Below, in pieces: positions 25,412 to 36,155 of a stretch of DNA of 64,000 bases (positions are counted from its first letter, which is position 1; every line of letters starts with the position of its first letter). This stretch comes from Andrena cerasifolii (taxonomy: Eukaryota > Arthropoda > Insecta > Hymenoptera > Andrenidae). Made by a program: the position numbers and the translations under genes. The stretch spans positions 3,968,001 to 4,032,000 of the forward strand of contig NC_135129.1 of assembly GCF_050908995.1 (NCBI RefSeq). The letters run 5' to 3'. Below the pieces are notes generated by a model. It had not been told where the DNA came from. It was given only the letters and a program-made list of their open reading frames with translations, and searched no databases.

Positions 25412-25758
25412 ACAAGCCAAACAGTTGAGTGAATAACCTTGTTTCATTTTTTTTCTGGACATATCTGCTGAAGAGGGTAAGTGTAGGCTACATTTCACCT
25501 CTAATGTAGAACAATAGTGTACAGAATGTTATTTAAAATATACTTCTAAAATCTTCGTTTAATATTTCAGTTAATAAAGAAATATTTGTCCCTTTTTTAA
25601 TCAGCATAAAATTTGAAACATATTAGGTTTATTCTGATAACATTCTAAGATCTAATATCCATTCTTTGTTAGGTGGGCGAACTTTCGATTAATCCTGTCC
25701 ATCGATTTCTTTATAACCAAGACTCCAACCGATACCGACAGCAACAAGCGAGTCAAAG

Positions 25759-28700
25759 ATGAAGACTCAAATCCTGATTAGCTTGCTGCTCGTCTGCAGT
25801 GTGACTGGTAAACGTTGTGACTTTTACAACTTTAAGAACACTGCGTGCATTCAACTTTCATATTTCCTAAATTGTTACGTGTGCATTACGAACAGAGAGT
25901 CGTGATTGAACTTTCATTTATGGACATTGAGAACTTTACTAAAGAAAAAGAAGCGTCACAAGTGGAGAGTGGAATTTAAAAACGAAATACATTTGTAATT
26001 AGACGTTTCCTCAGTAAAACTGTGCCTCTTCGTGAACACGAATCGCAGGATTGTGAAAGAAAACATTCATCACGCTCAGAAACTAAGTTCAGCGATCGCT
26101 TTCATTTTTTTGAATCTCGTTTTCCAGGGGCAATCGAAGACAAGGAAAACACTGCCGGTTCTGCAGCAATCGAGCCGAAAAGTTTCAAGCTAATGCACAT
26201 GTTTGACGACAACGGTAACGCGGTGGCAGTGGACCTGAGCGATGACCACCCTGAATCACTTTCAGAAACTATGCAGCAGTTACACGATCGGGTCCATTTC
26301 TATTTGTACACAAAGAAAACCGACGTGAGCAAGCCTCAAGCGTTGCTGGTGAACGACGTCGCTGCTTTGAAAGCTAGCGATTTCGATCCTAAGAGGTCAA
26401 CGAAAATCGTTTTACACGGATGGATAAATTCCTTCAGGAGCAGAGCTTGCACATCTGTCCGCAATGGTACGTGAGACGAAACGGCATGAGAATTTTTCTC
26501 AGAACTGTGAAACTCGATTGGAGTCTTCGCCATTTATAGAGGCTAATAGAAAATCTAATTTCGCAGTATGCGAACGAAGATTTGCCCCTAAATCTGCTTA
26601 GTTTAAGTGTCACAAAGGAATTATATTGGATCGTTTAAAGAGGATTTCCTTCGTCTTCTCTCGCAACACTTGTTTCCCTTCTAACCGTTCGATGTCCCTG
26701 TTTCTTGCAGCCTACCTCAAGCACGGAGATTACAATGTGATCGTAGTCGACTGGAGCGCAATATCGCACGGACCGTACGTCTGGGCCAGCAACCGTGTCC
26801 TTATGATCGGCGAATACATTTCGAAGATGATCGACTTCCTTGAAACTCACGGAATGAGCCTGTCCCAGCTCACCATAGTTGGCCACTCCCTTGGTGCTCA
26901 CATTGCTGGACTCTCGGCCCACTATGCGCGGGGCGAAGTGAACTACGTCGTCGGTAAGTCTACCTAAAGGTGTATTCCCACGGCGCGTGGCTTCGCGAGG
27001 CTGTTTGGCAAGCCACCAACGTTCCTACGGCGCGGCTAGGCTCGCCGTTTCAGCCGAGCCATATTAGCTTTTCTTTGACTCGTGCCACGTTTACCGACAA
27101 CGAACAGGGAGCCCTAGCCTGGTCGCGCGAGCCCGAGCTGATCATTCCCACGGCGCGTGGTTCGGCGACTCTGGCACGAAACTCGCCGAGGCACGCGCCG
27201 TGGGAATTCACCTTTAGACTGTGGTTACAGTGGACGCGTTTTCGGGCGAACCGAGCGTCGCGCGAAATCCCGCGATATCGCGCCACGTCGCACGATTTTG
27301 GGCGAGTAATTTATTATTTACTCGTGTATTACGATAGCTGAAATGGCTGTATCGATGAGTGTGATTGGTTAGACAGTCCTTTATTAAAGATTTTAATAAA
27401 CGTGTAGGATTTTGTTTCGCAAAAAGAGAATAGTGGCTACCATGAGTTATTTAAAGATTTTACCAACGAACCCAGCAATTTTTTTAATATTTTAGAATGT
27501 CCTCAGGGGCATTTTATTATATTTTAGGTGTAACAATAATTAATGTTTAATAAAATCATTATTTACATATTTTTTCTTATGCAGATTATTTGTTTTACAG
27601 CTGCATGAGATGTTTGTATAGTGTGAAGTGTACACTATACTTCAGCCATACTGCAGACATTGTACATGTGTATTTAGCACGACGTGCAGATATTTGTAAA
27701 TGCATTGGGGTGTGTACGTATGTGCATACGTCGATTATCGCGCAGCCTCGCGGGATCAGGAACAAATACGTTTGTCGAAATTCCAAGCGACAACTGCCGA
27801 TACCTCACAGTACATACACATCTGCACACAGCTAGATTTGATGCTGCTGTAAAGCAACTAATCTGAATAATGAAAAAATATTAATAAATCATAATCTTAT
27901 CATTACTTACGTTGTGTAATGAGCATGTACACTTGATTACAATATCAGCATTCTCTGGACTGATTTGCGGTCCTGTGCTTACCCAGATAGCACACAGAGC
28001 TCTTAAAGACGTTCAAAAGACGATTTGAAGAAGATGTGGAAAAAAATTTAAGCTTTACGGGAATCGAACTTAGGCCTATGCCTCCCACTTATGAAGTAGC
28101 CGTTATTCGCAACCACCCAAGACACTTGCTTGTAAACTATTTCCACTTTTAGGTACATAATTATCTCAATTGTTTATAAAAACTGCGTCTTGGCATGAAA
28201 TATTTTATAGAATGTGATCGTTCGACCTCTAGACTCATTCCTCAAAATGTCATAAGACAGACGTCTTGAAGACGTAATTTTGGTTCGTCATTAGGACGTT
28301 CCGATTGAACGTCGATAAGACGTCCCAATTTGTACGTCTCTAAGACACTCAAATAAGGTCGTTAGACGTTCAGACCAAAAACAAATGTATTTTAAAATGA
28401 ACGTTTTTAAAACGTCGTGTACTATCTAGGTAGGCATTTCCATTTTGCTATTAAAATACCAAATGCGCATTTCACACAACGTCCAGCTGTAGATCTTAAT
28501 ATATAAAGCAGACAGTGAACTGTAAATTCTGGGGTCACGAAATGTGTCGCAGTTCACTATACCCAGGTATTCCAGATGATTGTGATTATTTTCAGAAAAA
28601 AAAATTAAAATCTAAATTTCGGGTGAAGCTGAGTAGCAAAGCTAGTTGTCTGTAAAGGTCTGCTCTTTCTATGTAAGATTTTGTTTAGATAATTGTCTCA

Positions 28701-29475
28701 ATAAGTAGGGTTTCAACGGATAGGTCTTGTCACCTAATAGTAAGTGATTCATCGATGAATCCATTTTAGCTATCGTCATATATGAAACTTTGTGACGTCG
28801 TCGCGCAAAATCGTGCGAGTCTCCAGCTAGACCCAGATTCAGTAGCCCATTAGTCATGTAGACGATCATCTGCTACTTTCAAACAAGAAATCGCGTTCTT
28901 CCGCATCGTACCAAGAATAACGAGCCGTCTGCACAGTACTCGGTACCACGATAACGATGAAATCTCAACGTAACGTCCATGCAAAATATCCAAAAGCTCC
29001 TCATCTTTTCATCTTATTAGCATGGATCCCACGCGGCTCTTTTTGAAAGTAGGTTCTTCTTGCAGCTCTGGATCCAGCTCTCCCCCACTTCCTCACCGCT
29101 ATCCCAGGCAAGAGGGTGTCTCACGACGACGCTAAATACGTGCAGGTCATCCACACGAACGGTGGTCACCTTGGATACCTCGGTCCCCTCGGCCACGCTG
29201 ATTTTTATCCCAACGGTGGAATGAAGCAACCCGGTTGCCTAATCGACATAGGCGGCTCGTGCTCGCATGCCCGTTCCTTTGAGTACTTTGCGGAATCCCT
29301 CAACAGTGACACTGGCTTCTTGGCAGCGCGTTGCGACAACTACGTTGAATTCGTCATGGGCATGTGCCAATCAGAGACTGCTTTTATGGGAGAATCCGAG
29401 CCGAAGATCAACGTCAAGGGCAAATACTACTTGAACACGCACATGCTGCCCCCGTATGCGCGGGGTGGATTGTAA
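25759..29475 (+). CDS. secreted phospholipase A1-type lipase (four coding exons)
   Basis: Coding exons are 25759-25807, 26128-26466, 26711-26953 and 29066-29475. All introns are GT-AG and all split a codon after its first base. The product is 346 residues. Residues 1-17 form a signal peptide (MKTQILISLLLVCSVTG). The chain has the lipase fold landmarks TKIVLHGW, YNVIVVDW and the nucleophile elbow VGHSLGAH with Ser189. Asp213 (ALDPALP) and His278 (CSHAR) complete the catalytic triad. Only seven residues (269-275) separate the two cysteines (268, 276) that frame the lid, the short-lid form typical of phospholipase A1, including hymenopteran venom forms, rather than of triglyceride lipases. The expected role is secreted release of fatty acid from phospholipid sn-1. 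Whether it is a venom, gut or other enzyme cannot be told from sequence. The upstream ATG at 26022 is intronic and not the start. Intron 3 holds two MITEs, and a hAT MITE lies just past the stop. Confidence 0.88.
26964..27217. mobile_element. GC-rich MITE in lipase intron 3
   Basis: 254 bp with inverted ends: CTAAAGGTGTATTCCCACGG on the left and CCGTGGGAATTCACCTTTAG on the right. A second GATCATTCCCACGGCGCGTG copy lies inside at about 27140. The ends are compatible with a TA target. It begins 10 bp after the exon's GTAAGT donor (26954). The open frames across it have no meaning as genes. Confidence 0.75.
27218..27980. other. intron sequence of the lipase gene
   Basis: Part of the 2.1-kb third coding intron. 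Overlapping open frames at 27590-27866 are simple, TACAC/GTGTA-rich sequence with no domain. Nothing further is supported. Confidence 0.5.
27981..28431. mobile_element. inverted-repeat element with AGACGT motifs in lipase intron 3
   Basis: The left end is ACCCAGATAGCACAC; the right end, read inward, is ACCTAGATAGTACAC (13 of 15 match). The interior carries many AAGACGT/ACGTCTT words (about 28255-28385) and a tRNA-like segment on the minus strand (28045-28130). No target duplication was identified. It is a non-coding element of uncertain class. Confidence 0.6.
28045..28130 (-). other. degenerate tRNA-like sequence (possible SINE relic)
   Basis: On the minus strand, a B-box-like AGTTCGATTCCCG lies downstream of a CTAC-TTCATAA-GTGG hairpin, whose seven-base loop would read CAT as anticodon, and of a TTGGGTGGTTGCG stretch loosely like an A box. 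The T stem does not pair well and no acceptor stem is seen, so it is not a working tRNA. It may be a tRNA-derived promoter relic inside the surrounding element. Confidence 0.25.
28432..29065. other. 3' part of lipase intron 3
   Basis: Unremarkable intron sequence ending in the acceptor TTCTTCTTGCAG at 29065. No repeat or exon is seen. Confidence 0.5.
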
Positions 29476-29519
29476 AGAGGCTAGACCAGGCACGTCCAAA
29501 CTCCGGTCTTGCGTGGAAG

Positions 29520-30113
29520 CAGGGTTGCCAGGAAAGAGCTTCATATGACGTTACTACGACATCTCCCCCTACTGGGAGTAGTAGAGAGGGAACAGTTGGG
29601 AAGTTGGAAGTGTTGGAACTTAGTGACGTAGTAGGGAGTAGTACAGGGGGAACAGCTATTGGAAGTTGGATGCGTTGGAACTCAGTGACGTAGTAGGGAG
29701 TAGTAGAGGGGGAATCTTTGTATGGCGTGTACAAGTCCGTTTAACTTCGCGTGCCCCTCAGGCGTCTTCGGCGCACGCGTATTTAGCTGAAATTCGAAGT
29801 CAATTTTCTCGAAAATGAAGCCTTTACCGCATTTTGTCACTCTTGATTTTCGTCTGTATAATCACCCCTTAGAGCAGGCCTGCCCTTTAGGGTGCAAATA
29901 CTTCCTCAAGTGCTGGGACCCGGGCAACAGCCGAGGGTTGAATGGTATCTTAGAGTATTGACTATCAGTAGAGTAATACCCTGTATATTGCTCTATACAT
30001 GCGAGGATTCCCCGGCCACTAGTCCCTACTACATCACTGAGTTCCAACTTCCAATAGCTTTCCCCCCTCTACTACTCCCTACTAGGGTTTTAGGCTTCTT
30101 CCTGGCAACCCTG
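29520..30113. mobile_element. hAT-type MITE just downstream of the lipase stop codon
   Basis: The ends are CAGGGTTGCCAGGAA and TTCCTGGCAACCCTG, a perfect 15-bp inverted pair of typical hAT form. Flanking 8-mers are identical: CGTGGAAG at 29512-29519 and 30114-30121. The interior has about 2.3 tandem copies of a 60-62 bp unit (29574-29716), one inverted copy near the right end (about 30017-30090), and a diverged relative of the GATCCCTTATGC repeat (about 29790-29870). It starts 44 bp after the lipase stop codon, so it probably lies in the 3' UTR or at the gene's end. Confidence 0.88.
29574..29716. repeat. tandem repeat of a 60-62 bp unit
   Basis: Units at 29574-29633, 29634-29695 and a partial one at 29696-29716, each starting GGGAGTAGTA and ending GTGACGTAGTA. 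An inverted copy lies at about 30017-30090, inside the same hAT MITE. Confidence 0.8.
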
Positions 30114-30676
30114 CGTGGAAGAGCAGTCTTCGGTCCTTGCGAGCAAACGATACTAATGGAATAATGAGGAATCATGTAATATGAGTGATTACTGACTAGG
30201 GCTAGAAGGGATTGCCGGTCTCTACGTTCGAAAGATTGCCCCACCATAGGACTATTGCACTTGAGGCCGCGAGCTGCCTGGCCCGGTCCCTCCAAGAGCA
30301 AAGAGTAACTCACGGCTCCTCGTGCTAGCAAATGCTCGAAAGCCTCTGAGCTGGACCAATGTTCTTTGAATCCTCGCAGACGATACTAATGGAATAGAGA
30401 AACAGGCTTAGGAATCCCTTTGGATCCACGAATTTACAAAACTTTTTTGGGGAATGTGTATAATATTTTTTACCTTTATTTTTATAGATATATTGCAGCA
30501 TAGTCTTATACACGGCTTTTAAAAAATACAAAAAAGGTTTGTTCTTTTCTTACAGAAAAATTCCTGCGTATTTTGTTATTCCTACCAGATCTTCCTGAAC
30601 CTCCCATGAAATTCAGTTGCTCTTGTGACAAGAGCAGGGAAGTTTAATAATAGTATCTCTGTATGGCAAGTGAGAG

Positions 30677-31319
30677 TTAGGGTTTACACAAAAACCGACT
30701 TTAAAGAAAAAACCGGTTTCCGAATTCCACTATTCCCAAAAAACCGGTACGATCGGTTTTCGAATTCCACTATTCCCAAAAAAACCGGTTAGACCGGTTT
30801 TCGATTTTTCACAAAAAAATATAATTAAAATAGTAAATACATATTTGTACTTATTTGACACATTTTCAGTTTTTTTTTTAAATCATATTTATGGAATTAC
30901 AACACAAAACCGAATAAAGAAAATAAAATCTGTACAAGTTTTGAGTTCACGTAATATGTATGGATCTACAAAAATAAAACACACTAAAATACACTGCATA
31001 CAAAACCAAATGAAAAAAAAAACTAAAATAACTAAAATCCGTACAAAATGTAAATTATAAATCTTTATTTCATTTAGTAGTTTTCTTCAGAAAATATGAA
31101 CCAATGAAGATTAGTTTTACAGTAAACTGTTACCTACTAATATGTATGCTTGTGCCCGAGGTGATTTCAAGTCAAAATGTTAACGTTTTCAATTAAATAA
31201 TTAATTCATTTTTACATATTGATTCTAGTATATAAAACCGGTTTCTTTAAACTTAAAAACCAGTTTTCGAATTTTACAAATGTATAAAAGAATCCGGTTT
31301 TTAAAAACCGACAAACCCT
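30677..31319. mobile_element. hAT-type MITE with ACCGGTTT-rich ends
   Basis: The left end is TTAGGGTTTACAC; the right end is GACAAACCCT. Flanking 8-mers are identical: AGTGAGAG at 30669-30676 and 31320-31327. Both subterminal regions carry several AAACCGGTTT-like words; the left one has two copies of TTCGAATTCCACTATTCCC about 44 bp apart. The middle is AT-rich with AATAAAG/AATAAAA words. The open frame at 30845-31060 has no motif. Confidence 0.85.
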
Positions 31320-31327
31320 AGTGAGAG

Positions 31328-32319
31328 GTGCACAGTTTTAAAATGAGTGAAAACCTTCGATTTTGCTAAATGAGGTCTTGTGTTTTTCTACTGCTAGTGG
31401 TTCTGTTCTTGTCTAGCTAGTGCTGGTGTGCTCTTTTCTCGTTGAAAGCACCGCGGTCACGTGTTAATCACCCGCGTTTGTGATTGATACGACGGCCGAT
31501 GATTGTCGTCGAGGGTGTTCGAGTTTCGTTAATGGCCTGTGGGAAAAGAGAGGATGAAAGGAGGAGGAAGCTATGGTGAGATTGGTCACCACAGGGTAGT
31601 AATTTGAGCGCAGTGTTTTACAGAATTCTGCCGAAAATTATGGACAATTTTCTGCCACGAGGTAGTTCATTTCATTGTGGCTGAAAATAAATGAGATTAA
31701 AAGCGAAACATGCAGAGTGAAGAGAATAGGGACTTGATGAAGTGCTAAAAGAAATTCGGTGGCAATTTCCAAAAAATTATTGCGGAGATTTCTTTGCAGG
31801 GTAATTGCCACGAAACTGTAAAATACGAAAGTAGCATAAAAGGAAAAGAATAAACGAAGAGTTAACGTACGAAATCCACAATAGAAAAAATTATTCCTGC
31901 TGAAAGTAATATTGATTTGTTTCCATTTGCAGTGTAAGTTGAAGGCTGGCAGTAAACCATAGAAACTTTTATACGAGACGCGAAAAATAATACTGTAATT
32001 TGTACCCCTTCTTTCCACTCCACTGGCTTTATGCTTCTCCATGATCCAAGACTTTTTATTTCTACCCCACTTTTTGAAACTGCAACGGACGTCAACTCGA
32101 AACTCAAGTGTTTAAGTTTTACACTGCTGTCTACTTCTGTACAGAAACTTTTACTGCAGTTACTTGTATAGACCTCCTGGACGAAGGAGTCTATGCATAA
32201 AAAGGAAGATCAAGAAACGGTAATCAGTTCCCAGCGAATTCACTGAAAGTGAAATATGTTTGAGATTATTCGACTTCCTTCAAGGGTAAGTGCTAGGCAG
32301 TTGTTTTTGTCAGAAATGA
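31328..32319. other. non-coding stretch
   Basis: Contains no supported exon. The minus-strand frame at 31638-32042 (134 codons) is hydrophobic and phenylalanine-rich without a motif. A CTTCAAGG|GTAAGTG donor-like sequence at about 32280 could belong to an unidentified exon. Confidence 0.35.
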
Positions 32320-32800
32320 AGCATTTATTTTTCAATTAATTACGAAGAAATAATTAGCAGCTGATACTTGTCCTTTGACACAAAGTTTATTAACATCTTA
32401 AGCTTTAAGAAACGTGTTTGTTTAGTGGATCAGTAAAGGGAATTTTCAAAAAAGTTTATTTTGTTTTACCGCGATAACTCAAAAACGGAGGTTCCAATCG
32501 ATTCAAATCAAATTCGAGCATGTTCACAAAATGTGTAGTTTAGGCCTGAACCTAAATTCAAGCTAATAACAACTCTTATTCTTTATGGAAAGAAACTAAA
32601 ACCTCACATTTGTCTAACGAAAAACGCACTTTTTTAAAAATCGCCATTTCGTAGCTGGCATTTTCATAATTTGCTTCATTTACAGGTTCAGTGCAGAAGC
32701 AGAGGTATTTTCAAGAAGAATTTACAAGCAGATCGCTGAGTTTCGTTTGGTTTCGTCAAAATCGCTGCAAAACGAAAGAAAGTATTCGAAGCTTTTACAT
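32320..32800. repeat. dispersed repeat family F, copy 1 (truncated)
   Basis: Shares long blocks with 51574-52050: CCTTTGACACAAAGTTTATT, GAGCATGTTCACAAAATGTG, and AAGAATTTACAAGCAG followed by TCGCTG. The inverted right arm present in the second copy was not seen here. Confidence 0.7.
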
Positions 32801-32934
32801 CTTGGAATGTTTTATTAAAATTTAAACTAAATCCGTTCATTAGCTACCAAATACCTTGACAAGCAGAAAACATTTTTTCGCACGGCCAACTTCAACGACA
32901 AATAACCACGTAAAATTCATATTTTACAGAGTTG

Positions 32935-33120
32935 GGCATTATTCTTCTTATCTAATATAACTATCCGAATAAATTCTATTACATGAGTCAAATATCTCAT
33001 TTGAATAATAATTATTCTACCCATTCAATGGAACCACGTATCGTTAATAATTCGAGTAATTTATTCGAATATGTATCTATTACAAAATTATTCAAATAAT
33101 GGTACAAACAACTCTTCTTA
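32935..33120. repeat. TTATTCGAATA-rich low-complexity tract
   Basis: Repeated ATTATTC, ATTCGAATA and AATAATTATTC words, similar in flavour to the ATTCGAATA elements at 812 and 59330. No ends were defined. Confidence 0.4.
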
Positions 33121-33379
33121 CTTTTAATTTCCACTTAGTTTTATAAAAGTGTGTCCATACGACTCTGCAACGAGTAAATAATTACCCGAGTCAATTCTTC
33201 TTTAATTAAAAATGTATTCAACTAAAAGCCTATCCTTTCGTGGCGAATAGAAGTTCGTTCTTTATTCGCCACCCAAATAAAGTTCTGCCCTTCTCTGTTA
33301 TTTTGTAATAATTTTCCTTTCGCGTTACTCTACGAAAAACGCATCTTGGATGCATCAATAAATTGCAATGGAAGGAGCT

Positions 33380-34010
33380 TTACTGCAAAATAAGCCGTAG
33401 AGTTCGCCTTACGTGTCGAACGAAGGAACCGTATTGACGGAATCGAGAAACGCGTCGGCCCAGGCAGGCTCGTCGAAACAGAAGTGGATTGTCCGCAATT
33501 TCTAACAGCCTCCTGAAAAGCGGTGCTCGTCGATATTGCGCGGCCATGAGGAGAACGGATCGACCAGCCACCCTAATACAATAGAGATTCGATAGGGCCG
33601 AAGCCCTTTGCGTGAACTTAGTCGCGGAAGTGCGAGGCACGCGTTTACGCCCTTCCCTCCCTACGTGCCCGGCCTGCTGCTTATCTACTTGGCCCTGATT
33701 TGATTTCGATATCCCGCCGTCTTCCCACGGGAGTTCGCCGTTTCCTACCGCGGTGAAAATCTCCGAGGGGAGAGGTCCCCCTGCTGGCCTTCGAATCACG
33801 AAATCTCTTTGTGCCCTGTCTCTACGGGACCGGCTGATCGAATATCGGAGCCTCCACTTTTTTCCGTGGCAAGTCTGCCGCGATATTAGTTTCTGTTATT
33901 TGTTCGCGGGCCCTTTTGCCATCTGGGAGAATCTCGTGGTCACTGTTTGCCTATTCCCAGGAAATTCCGCGTGGAATTTGTTGGGCCTGTTGTCCTGCCT
34001 CTGATACGAT
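33380..34010. other. GC-rich island
   Basis: GC- and CpG-richer than its surroundings. The minus-strand frame at 33380-33799 (139 codons) and the plus-strand frame at 33753-34004 have no recognisable domain. Possible regulatory island. Confidence 0.35.
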
Positions 34011-34275
34011 GAGAAGGCGGCGATGCTTTGTGAGGAGAAAAATCGAAAGGGTAGAATAATATTTGTAGGAGTCAGCCAGATTTCAGCCTGAAATGTTTCT
34101 GTTGCGGTAAATAATAGGTTGGAAATTGAAGCTGCAGTGTTTTAGGTTTTGGGGGGTAGGGTAAGTCAGAGGGAGATAGTCATAGTCTCGTTGAGAGTCT
34201 TCTATAGCCAAACTGTTTGAAATAAAGCAACCAGCATGACAGAATATAACTATAATTGTTTTGTCTACATATCCC

Positions 34276-34880
34276 TTAAGGGGACTAGGCAGTCGAAAAA
34301 TCGATTTTTTTATTGCATTTTTCGAAAGTACCATCTTTTCTGATTAAAATGCCGCTTGGTTGACAGTAAAATTCGCTAAATTGTAGATTTGTACAGGATG
34401 TGTAAAACGTGTGCCATTTCGGGGCAAACCTCTTATAGGGTCCGTAAAAATTCGAGATTTTTATAAAATATTAAGAAGTCACCGAATTTTTTTAACGCAG
34501 ACCATCATTGTTTGTGCGCTACAAGAATCCGGTGACTTCTTAATTTTTTTTATGAAAATCTCATATTTTTACGGACACTATAAGAGGTTTGCCCCGAAAT
34601 GGCACATGTTTTACACAACCCGTAATTTTTTCCAAGTCGATCTGAACCTCAATTCGTTCGCAATCAGGGAAAAAATGAAGACTAACAAATATTCGAGGAA
34701 AACGCGTTTAAAGTTTCTGGGTAAAGGCGACGCTATAGGTTGCCGCTTCACGTTTTTAGCTGCCAAAGCTACAATTTTGCGAGTTTTACTATAATCCAAG
34801 CGGCATTTTATTCAGAAAGGATAATACTTTCGGAAAATGCAATAAATAAAATCGATTTTTCAAATGCCTAGTCCCCTTAA
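34276..34880. mobile_element. TTAA-flanked foldback MITE (family A, copy 2)
   Basis: TTAA occurs at 34276-34279 and 34877-34880, with GGGGACTAGGCA ends as in copy 1 at 5901. The left arm lacks the GGCAGCTAAAAACGTC portion that the right arm keeps. The centre has the same AAGAAGTCACCGG inverted pair around CCATCATTGTTTGTG. Its right TTAA is shared with the next element. Confidence 0.85.
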
Positions 34881-35071
34881 GGGGTCTCCCTACCTTGACC
34901 GACGAAAAATGATGCGAACTTTGGGAATTTTTTAAAACAAAACCATTAAATATATCTACTTCCACCTTTGCGACTTTATTGGACTATCTTTAGAGAATGT
35001 GAGAGAAAAATTGTACGCAAAAATAGTTGATATATCCGGAGTTATAGTGCTTCAAATAGTCGTTAGCTCTG
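34877..35071. mobile_element. TTAA MITE family B, partial copy
   Basis: Starts TTAAGGGGTCTCCCTACC and follows the family B copy at 13914-14468 (reverse complement) for about 190 bp, to GTGCTTCAAATAG. The BEL element follows directly. The far end was not found beyond the BEL insertion, so the copy was truncated or diverged before the LTR element arrived. Confidence 0.7.
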
Positions 35072-35834
35072 TGTTCCGTCTTACGGGAACAAAGGGGGGT
35101 TCAGAGCGAGGCAGAAATTCAGCGACCCTTATTCCTAGGCAATTGCTTACCGTCGAAGTCTTGGGGAGCATTTGCCTGCCAGATGTTTAATAGGTGGCAA
35201 TTCGGCATCGTGCTATTTTTTTGGACACTTCGACCGTCCTCGCTCTGGGAAAACCCGTTGATTGCTCTGTCAGCGGGTGGTGTACGGTAACTTCAAAACG
35301 GTACATACCGTCGACCACCGCTGACTCGCGGGACAATACGATCATAAACCGCGACCCCGGCGAGAGGCTCCGGCCGATCAACCCAGCGAGGTTTGTTAGC
35401 CAGATGTCCGGTTTTCCCTGCGCTACGTCACGAAGAAGGAGAGGATTCCTCCTCCATCACCGAAATCTTGGAGGGAAGGTTCCTCCTCTTCAAGCAAGGC
35501 TGAGCCAATCAGGCATTTTGGCGCCTCCCAAAAATCAGATGTCTTGTCCACCTTTGACATCGAAAAGGTGGACAAGACCAGAAGTCAACGAGCTCGGGAA
35601 CAGTACGGTTCGGTGTTTTTGATGAGGTCAGCATTCGGACACATCAGCACAAGTAGAGCTAACTTCTCAGATCATCGTTCAGAACAGAATCGACACGTAA
35701 TAATTTAAACAGTCACCCAATATTAATTTGGCGGGTGATACATCGTCCGGCTTATACGCGTACCAACCGGTGAATCGAGCCTTACACCCTCGAAAGCAAA
35801 ATTCTATAATTTTCACGCGTGTGCCGTGCGAACA
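35072..35834 (+). repeat. 5' LTR of the BEL element
   Basis: 763 bp, starting TGTTCCGTCTTACGG and ending GTGCCGTGCGAACA (TG...CA). No difference from the 3' LTR was seen at a constant offset of 3854 bp. It contains a perfect 15-bp hairpin (arms 35541-35555 and 35564-35578). The 142-codon open frame in both LTRs has no known domain. Confidence 0.95.
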
Positions 35835-35837
35835 TTT

Positions 35838-35854
35838 TGGTCCTTCGAGCCGGA
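35838..35854 (+). other. primer binding site, tRNA-Tyr-like
   Basis: TGGTCCTTCGAGCCGGA starts 3 bp after the LTR. Its complement, TCCGGCTCGAAGGACCA, matches what I recall of the 3' end of eukaryotic cytoplasmic tRNA-Tyr including CCA. The identity of the tRNA is from memory and should be checked against the host tRNA set. Confidence 0.75.
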
Positions 35855-36155
35855 GCCACGACCGTGGAAGTGCAGTGTGCAAAGACTTCTAAACTTCCTT
35901 CAAGTGTATTCCGAAATTCTACCACGGGCAGGAGAATTAATTCGGAACGGAAAGACGTCAACATCGTGGAAGCTGAACAGCCAGCCTTGAGGTGGACAAC
36001 GCATTCGTCAACGGCGTCATCCGGTCCAGAGACGACTCCACCAGCACAAGGACTTTGGTTACGGTAAGCTCGTTATTGAGGAATTACCATTTAGTTAAGC
36101 ACACGTGATCTATCCTTCCGTTAATTCCTATCATATCCATTCCACTTCGCCTAAA

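Noticed and set aside
26022..26127. Upstream ATG continuing into lipase exon 2
   Set aside because: The stretch before 26128 is intronic, with a clear CTCGTTTTCCAG acceptor, and it lacks the signal peptide that exon 1 supplies in the right phase.
28045..28130. A functional tRNA-Met gene
   Set aside because: The anticodon-like loop is present, but the T stem is mismatched and there is no acceptor stem.
29487..30280. Outer hAT element around the hAT MITE at the lipase 3' end
   Set aside because: Only CAGGCA matches well at the two ends and the flanking 8-mers agree at four of eight positions, so I kept it as a remark, not a feature.
31638..32042. 134-codon hydrophobic minus-strand frame, possibly a membrane protein
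   Set aside because: Phe/Leu-rich translation of AT-rich DNA without a motif, signal or splice context.
33380..33799. 139-codon minus-strand frame in a GC-rich island
   Set aside because: Arginine-rich chance frame; no family resemblance, and overlapping frames on the other strand are equally open.
35194..35622. 142-codon open frame in each LTR, with a 64-codon frame opposite
   Set aside because: It is present identically in both LTRs simply because the LTRs are identical. There is no known LTR-encoded protein in BEL elements and no motif in it.
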